Shown piece by piece: positions 60,561 to 64,000 of a stretch of 64,000 nt of DNA. The notes under the pieces were generated by a model. The model was not told where the DNA came from. It did no database searches and saw nothing but the letters and a program-made list of their open reading frames with translations. Position 1 is the stretch's first letter; the number at the start of each line of letters is the position of its first letter. The stretch spans positions 45,863,521 to 45,927,520 of the forward strand of contig NC_073745.1 in NCBI RefSeq assembly GCF_029784135.1, written 5' to 3'. Source of the stretch: Toxorhynchites rutilus septentrionalis (taxonomy: Eukaryota; Arthropoda; Insecta; Diptera; Culicidae). The translations under genes and the position numbers were made by a program.

Positions 60561-61044
60561 TGAGGGTAAATATATAAAATAACCGCTTACTTGTTAAAAA
60601 GACATTCTCCCTGTAACAGTGCCCTTTTTCCGATGAGAAGTCTTGTTGGTAGCGTGTATGGGCTATTCATATACTTTTCGTTTAGTATTTAAAAAGTATA
60701 TATATTTTTGAGAAGAATCAATTTCATTCTAAATATTTTTATTTATTATATTTTATTTTATTTAGTAGTTTATATAATTTTTTTTCTGTGCAAGATTAAA
60801 TTATTTCTTATATTTAATTTTATAACTAAAATTGTTTAGGTTTTTAAGTTATTTTTATCCGAAAAAGCTTAAAATAACCCAAAATTTAAAAAAAATCCAG
60901 CTCTAAAGCTATAAGAATTACATAATTGCAAATTTAATATTATATTTAATATATAATTGCTTTAATAGCAAATCATTTTCAAGAAGAGTACTGTTACTTT
61001 TGTTATTTTTAGGAGAATTTAAAGAATTTTTTTTTTCCAAAATA
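60561..61044. other. Very AT-rich sequence without genes
   Basis: The stretch is nearly all A and T, with no frame, repeat or element end that can be recognised. It directly abuts the 3' end of the LOA-like element. Confidence 0.5.
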
Positions 61045-61546
61045 TATATTTTTATCAAGGCTCATATGGCGTTAGCCTGACGGGGCCGGAGTTCAATATT
61101 TTGACAGTTTTTCTTATTATCTATGTTAGTAATATGTAACCGATTACTCGCGGTTGACTCGAGGTTAGTATTACAAGTGTTCTCATAATTGGTATGTCGC
61201 AGTCTTCGATGCTCTGTACGTGTGCCCGACACGGGATACTTCCTATTGGGATGCAGCTGACCATTAATCAGCGACGCCCCCCTTGTATGTACCCCATATC
61301 TAGCGTGGTGCGTCTTCTCGACTCGAGGAATCCAGGATAGAATGGTCACTAGCCGGCGCAATCATCAGCTCGTGTAGAGTTGTCATGAGCGGTACAACCT
61401 TTGGCTCTTGTTGAATCATCAGTGGACTGCACAACCTTTGGCCCGTGTATCTGTAAAGAGTGTGTGTATGTATTGTCGCGACTAAGTAAAAGTTTATAGA
61501 TCGGATAGGAGGGATATGAAACGGGGGCACAACGAAGGAAACATCA

Positions 61547-61905
61547 TTAAACGTTGACATCGGCGTTTCTGAGGAACAGGTATAGATGAAGCAGAAGATC
61601 AGGATCCCGGCTACCTAATATATCCCGGACGGGGATCTCCGATTGTCTGCCTTGTGCTCTCAGTGCTCTAGAGAGCTGAGAACGAGCAGCATGGAACCGG
61701 ATACACGACCAGACAACATGCTCGATGTCGTGGTAGCCATCGCCACAATCACAAAGATTGTTTGCTGCGAGCCCAATGCGATAGAGATGCGCGTTTAGGT
61801 TGTAGTGATTGGACATGAGCCGAGATATCACGCGATTGAAATCACGACCTACAATCAATCCCTTAAACCAAGCACTCGTCGAAACCTTAGGGATAATCGT
61901 GTGTA
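61547..61905 (-). pseudogene. C-terminal segment of LOA-like pol with CCHC-like zinc site
   Basis: After the RNase H domain a frameshift at about 61905 leads into KVSTSAWFKG, then GLAANNLCDCGDGYHDIEHV and VWSCIRFHAA. The C-x-C and H...C spacing (CDCG, HDIEHVVWSC) is the conserved putative zinc-binding tail of LOA/I-type polymerases. The frame ends at 61547 in NADVNV before the 3' UTR. Confidence 0.75.
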
Positions 61906-62460
61906 ACCCGAACCCGTAAGACCGAACGCATCACCACTCCACATGCGCTGCCAACTTACGAGCGTATACTGACGAGGAATGTGGAAAAATTCATTATAAG
62001 CAATTTGCCTTTCAAAAAGTGTGCCTTCTAAAGCGCCCACCTTAGCTAGCGAGTCCGCTTTCTCATTCCCCGGAATCGAACAATGAGAGGGAACCCATGC
62101 TAAGGTAATCTTGAATAATTTTTCGACCAAAACACTCAATAGCTGTCTTATTCTAGTTAGGACATAAGATGAGCGTTTATCAACCTTCATTGAGCGGATT
62201 GCCTCTATTGAGCTGAGACTGTCTGAAAAAATAAAATAATGGTCGATGGGCAGTGTTTCAATGATCCCTAGAGCATAGTATATCGCACCCATTTCTGCGA
62301 CATACACGGAACAAGGATATTTGAGTTTGAAAGAGGCACTGGAATTTTCATTGAAGATGCCGAAACCAGTGGACCCGTTTATGAATGAACCGTCAGTAAA
62401 GAACATTTTATCAGATCTAACTTTCCCATATTCTGCCGAAAATATCGGCGGAATATAATC
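61905..62460 (-). pseudogene. RNase H domain of LOA-like retrotransposon
   Basis: The frame reads from SAEYGKVRSDKMFFTDGSFI (about 62430). Catalytic residues visible are Asp in FFTDGS, Glu in YVAEMGAIYYAL, Asp in FIFSDSLSSIEA, and the final acidic residue in HCSIPGNEKADSLAKVG, with the WVPSH motif just before. All four acidic positions of the RNase H fold are retained. It degrades the RNA strand during element reverse transcription. It is separated from the RT frame by one frameshift near 62450-62500. Confidence 0.85.
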
Positions 62461-64000
62461 GGAGTGTAGATGATCTGGGATTCCAGGATTTTTTGTCGCA
62501 TGGACAGATCAAAAATGACAGAGGAATTGCAAAAGTATGGGAAGCAAACTTGGTTGGAGATGCCTGGTGAAGGGAGCACGTCGTGGGTAAGGTACTCATG
62601 GTATAAACACATAAAACTTGACTGAGGAGTCAGTTGTAGTAGATTTTCGAAGTTATCAATTACCAATGGATTCATGATCTTGCAACGGATGAGAAATCTG
62701 TAGGATAATTCTGTGAACCGAAGAGTAAGCGGAGGTACTCCTGCCAAAACTTCGAGACTCATCGTATGTGTCGAATGCAAACACCCCATGGCTATACGCA
62801 AGCAACGATATTGTATTCTCTCCAGCTTGAGAATATGAATCCTGGCAGCTGATCGGAAGCAAAAACTGCCATATTCTAACACTGACAATATCGTTGTTTT
62901 GTACAACTGGATGAGGTCTCCTGGATGGGCACCCCACCATGTTCCGGTTATTGTTTGGAGAAAATTGATTCTTTGCTGGCATTTCTGTTTCAAATACGCA
63001 ATGTGTCTCCCCCAGGTACATTTAGAGTCAAAATATACACCCAGGTATTTGAAAAACATAGAGTGTTGGATCGTTTTGCCGGATAGGTAAAGCTGGAATT
63101 GGGCGGGTTCGTGCTTCCTAGAAAAAACGACCATTTCAGTTTTCTCCGTAGAGAATTCGAAACCCAGCTTGAGGGCCCACGTGAACAGATTGTTCATGGT
63201 ATCTTGCAACGACTTTTGCAGAGCGACGGGATTAGTACCCGTGATGGAAATAACTCCATCGTCTGCAAGTTGTCTCAGCGTGCAGTCTCTAGTTAGACAA
63301 TCATCCATATCATTGACGTAAAAACTGTACAAGAGGGGGCTTAGGCAGGAGCCTTGTGGTAGGCCCATAAAACTGTAACGAGAAGATTTCGAGCTGCCAT
63401 GAGAGAAAATCATGTGCTTTTCTGACAGTAAATTGTACAGGAAATTGTTGAGAATTGGTGAAAGTCCACGATTATGAAGCTTCTCTGAGAGAATTTCCAT
63501 GGAAACTGAATCAAATGCCCCTTTGATATCGAGAAAAACGGAAGCCATTTGTTCTTTGCGACCAAATGCGATTTGGATTTCAGAAGATAGCAGCGCGAGA
63601 CAATCATTTGTCCCTTTACCTCGGCGGAAGCCAAACTGCGTATTTGACAGCAAATTGTTCGTTTCGACCCACTTGTCCAAACGAAGTAGAATCATTTTCT
63701 CTAACAATTTACGAATACAGGATAACATTGAAATCGGCCTATACGAGTTGTGATCGCTAGCCGGCTTGTTGGGTTTCCGTATGGCTATCACTCTTTCTTG
63801 TCTCCAGTCATGCGGGACAATATTCAGCTCCAGAAACTTGTTGAACAAGTTCAGCAAACGCTGTTTCGCCAAGTTGGGAAGATTCTTCGACAAGTTGAAT
63901 TTAATCTTGTCCGACCCCGGAGCTGAATTGTTACATGAGAGGAGGGCAATTGAGAATTCTACCATCGAAAAATTCTCATAATCGCATTGGAGCGGAATGT
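62379..64000 (-). CDS. Reverse transcriptase of LOA/I-like element (partial, runs off window)
   Basis: The frame is open from the window end to about 62450, where a frameshift leads it to a stop at 62379. Visible RT blocks are NNSAPGSDKIKF, ERVIAIRKPNKPA, NSYRPISMLSC, FGFRRGKGTNDCLA, the first catalytic Asp in SVFLDIKGAFDSV, MGLPQGSCLSPLLYSFYVND and the catalytic LADDG box, followed by EKTEMVVFSRKHEPAQ and FKYLGVYFDSKCTWG. The GLPQGSCLSP...RQLADD arrangement is typical of a family very common in culicine mosquitoes. About 540 codons are seen. The real start lies outside, so residue numbering is not meaningful here. Confidence 0.9.
   Translation of the reverse strand, partial: IPLQCDYENFSMVEFSIALLSCNNSAPGSDKIKFNLSKNLPNLAKQRLLNLFNKFLELNIVPHDWRQERVIAIRKPNKPASDHNSYRPISMLSCIRKLLEKMILLRLDKWVETNNLLSNTQFGFRRGKGTNDCLALLSSEIQIAFGRKEQMASVFLDIKGAFDSVSMEILSEKLHNRGLSPILNNFLYNLLSEKHMIFSHGSSKSSRYSFMGLPQGSCLSPLLYSFYVNDMDDCLTRDCTLRQLADDGVISITGTNPVALQKSLQDTMNNLFTWALKLGFEFSTEKTEMVVFSRKHEPAQFQLYLSGKTIQHSMFFKYLGVYFDSKCTWGRHIAYLKQKCQQRINFLQTITGTWWGAHPGDLIQLYKTTILSVLEYGSFCFRSAARIHILKLERIQYRCLRIAMGCLHSTHTMSLEVLAGVPPLTLRFTELSYRFLIRCKIMNPLVIDNFENLLQLTPQSSFMCLYHEYLTHDVLPSPGISNQVCFPYFCNSSVIFDLSMRQKILESQIIYTPIIFRRYFRQNMGKLDLIKCSLLTVHS

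Larger units (their letters stand above)
61045..64000 (-). mobile_element. LOA/I-like non-LTR retrotransposon with RNase H, cut by the window edge
   Basis: The order on the minus strand is RT, RNase H, a C-terminal zinc-binding segment, then a 3' UTR of about 500 bases ending GGCTAACGCCATATGAGCC followed by AT-rich DNA (about 61045). The presence of an RNase H domain downstream of RT is a feature of the LOA/I/Loner group rather than jockey or CR1. The amino-terminal gag-like and endonuclease parts would lie beyond 64000. The polymerase is broken by at least two frameshifts. Confidence 0.85.

Noticed and set aside
1..64000. CRISPR array, bacterial operon, rRNA genes or viral genome insertion
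   Set aside because: No regularly spaced repeats, no ribosome-binding-site-led gene clusters, no rRNA sequence and no recognisable viral protein were seen.

Overview
The window looks like nuclear DNA of an insect, most probably a culicine mosquito. It has very low gene density, AT-rich intergenic sequence, a spliced animal gene, and many degraded and nested transposable elements: mariner/Tc1 relatives including a DD37E element of the type first described in mosquitoes, hAT, Helitron, a MULE-like MITE, CR1/L2-, jockey- and LOA/I-like non-LTR retrotransposons, and tRNA-derived SINEs. The species call is an inference from the element mix, not a search result. There is no operon, phage, CRISPR array or other prokaryotic feature.

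Only one host gene is supported: the first coding exon of a DOMON-domain copper monooxygenase (MOXD1-like) on the minus strand at 14939-15220, with a 5' UTR segment up to a splice acceptor at 15540. It reads towards lower coordinates. No later exon is recognisable, so its first coding intron would fill the left 14.9 kb.

Layout. 108-3061: a Helitron carrying a decayed Rep/helicase fragment and split by a young-looking CR1/L2-like retrotransposon. 3062-14938: mostly intron or intergenic DNA with a TIR MITE, a SINE and a mariner scrap. 15541-20244: repeats, a mariner pseudogene and a hAT remnant. 20245-33100: unique, partly GC-richer DNA with a MULE-like MITE, a Helitron end and a direct repeat. 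33100-37604: a cluster of TA-flanked MITEs, a ~95-bp tandem repeat and a hAT-type BED-finger pseudogene. 37605-41190: GC-richer DNA without recognisable genes. 41195-43503: a broken jockey-like retrotransposon. 45007-48550: a three-level nest (hAT containing a second hAT containing a DD41D mariner, plus a MITE). 51309-52484: a MITE and an internally deleted mariner. 55284-58940: a deleted mariner, then a near-complete DD37E transposon inside a Helitron fragment. 60040-60560: a SINE and a MITE. 61045-64000: the 3' two thirds of a LOA/I-like retrotransposon that runs off the window.

No clearly new cellular system was found. The most interesting content is transposon archaeology: nested insertions that give a relative chronology, MITE families with repeated subterminal motifs, and a transposase whose frame is broken by only one nonsense codon and one homopolymer slip.
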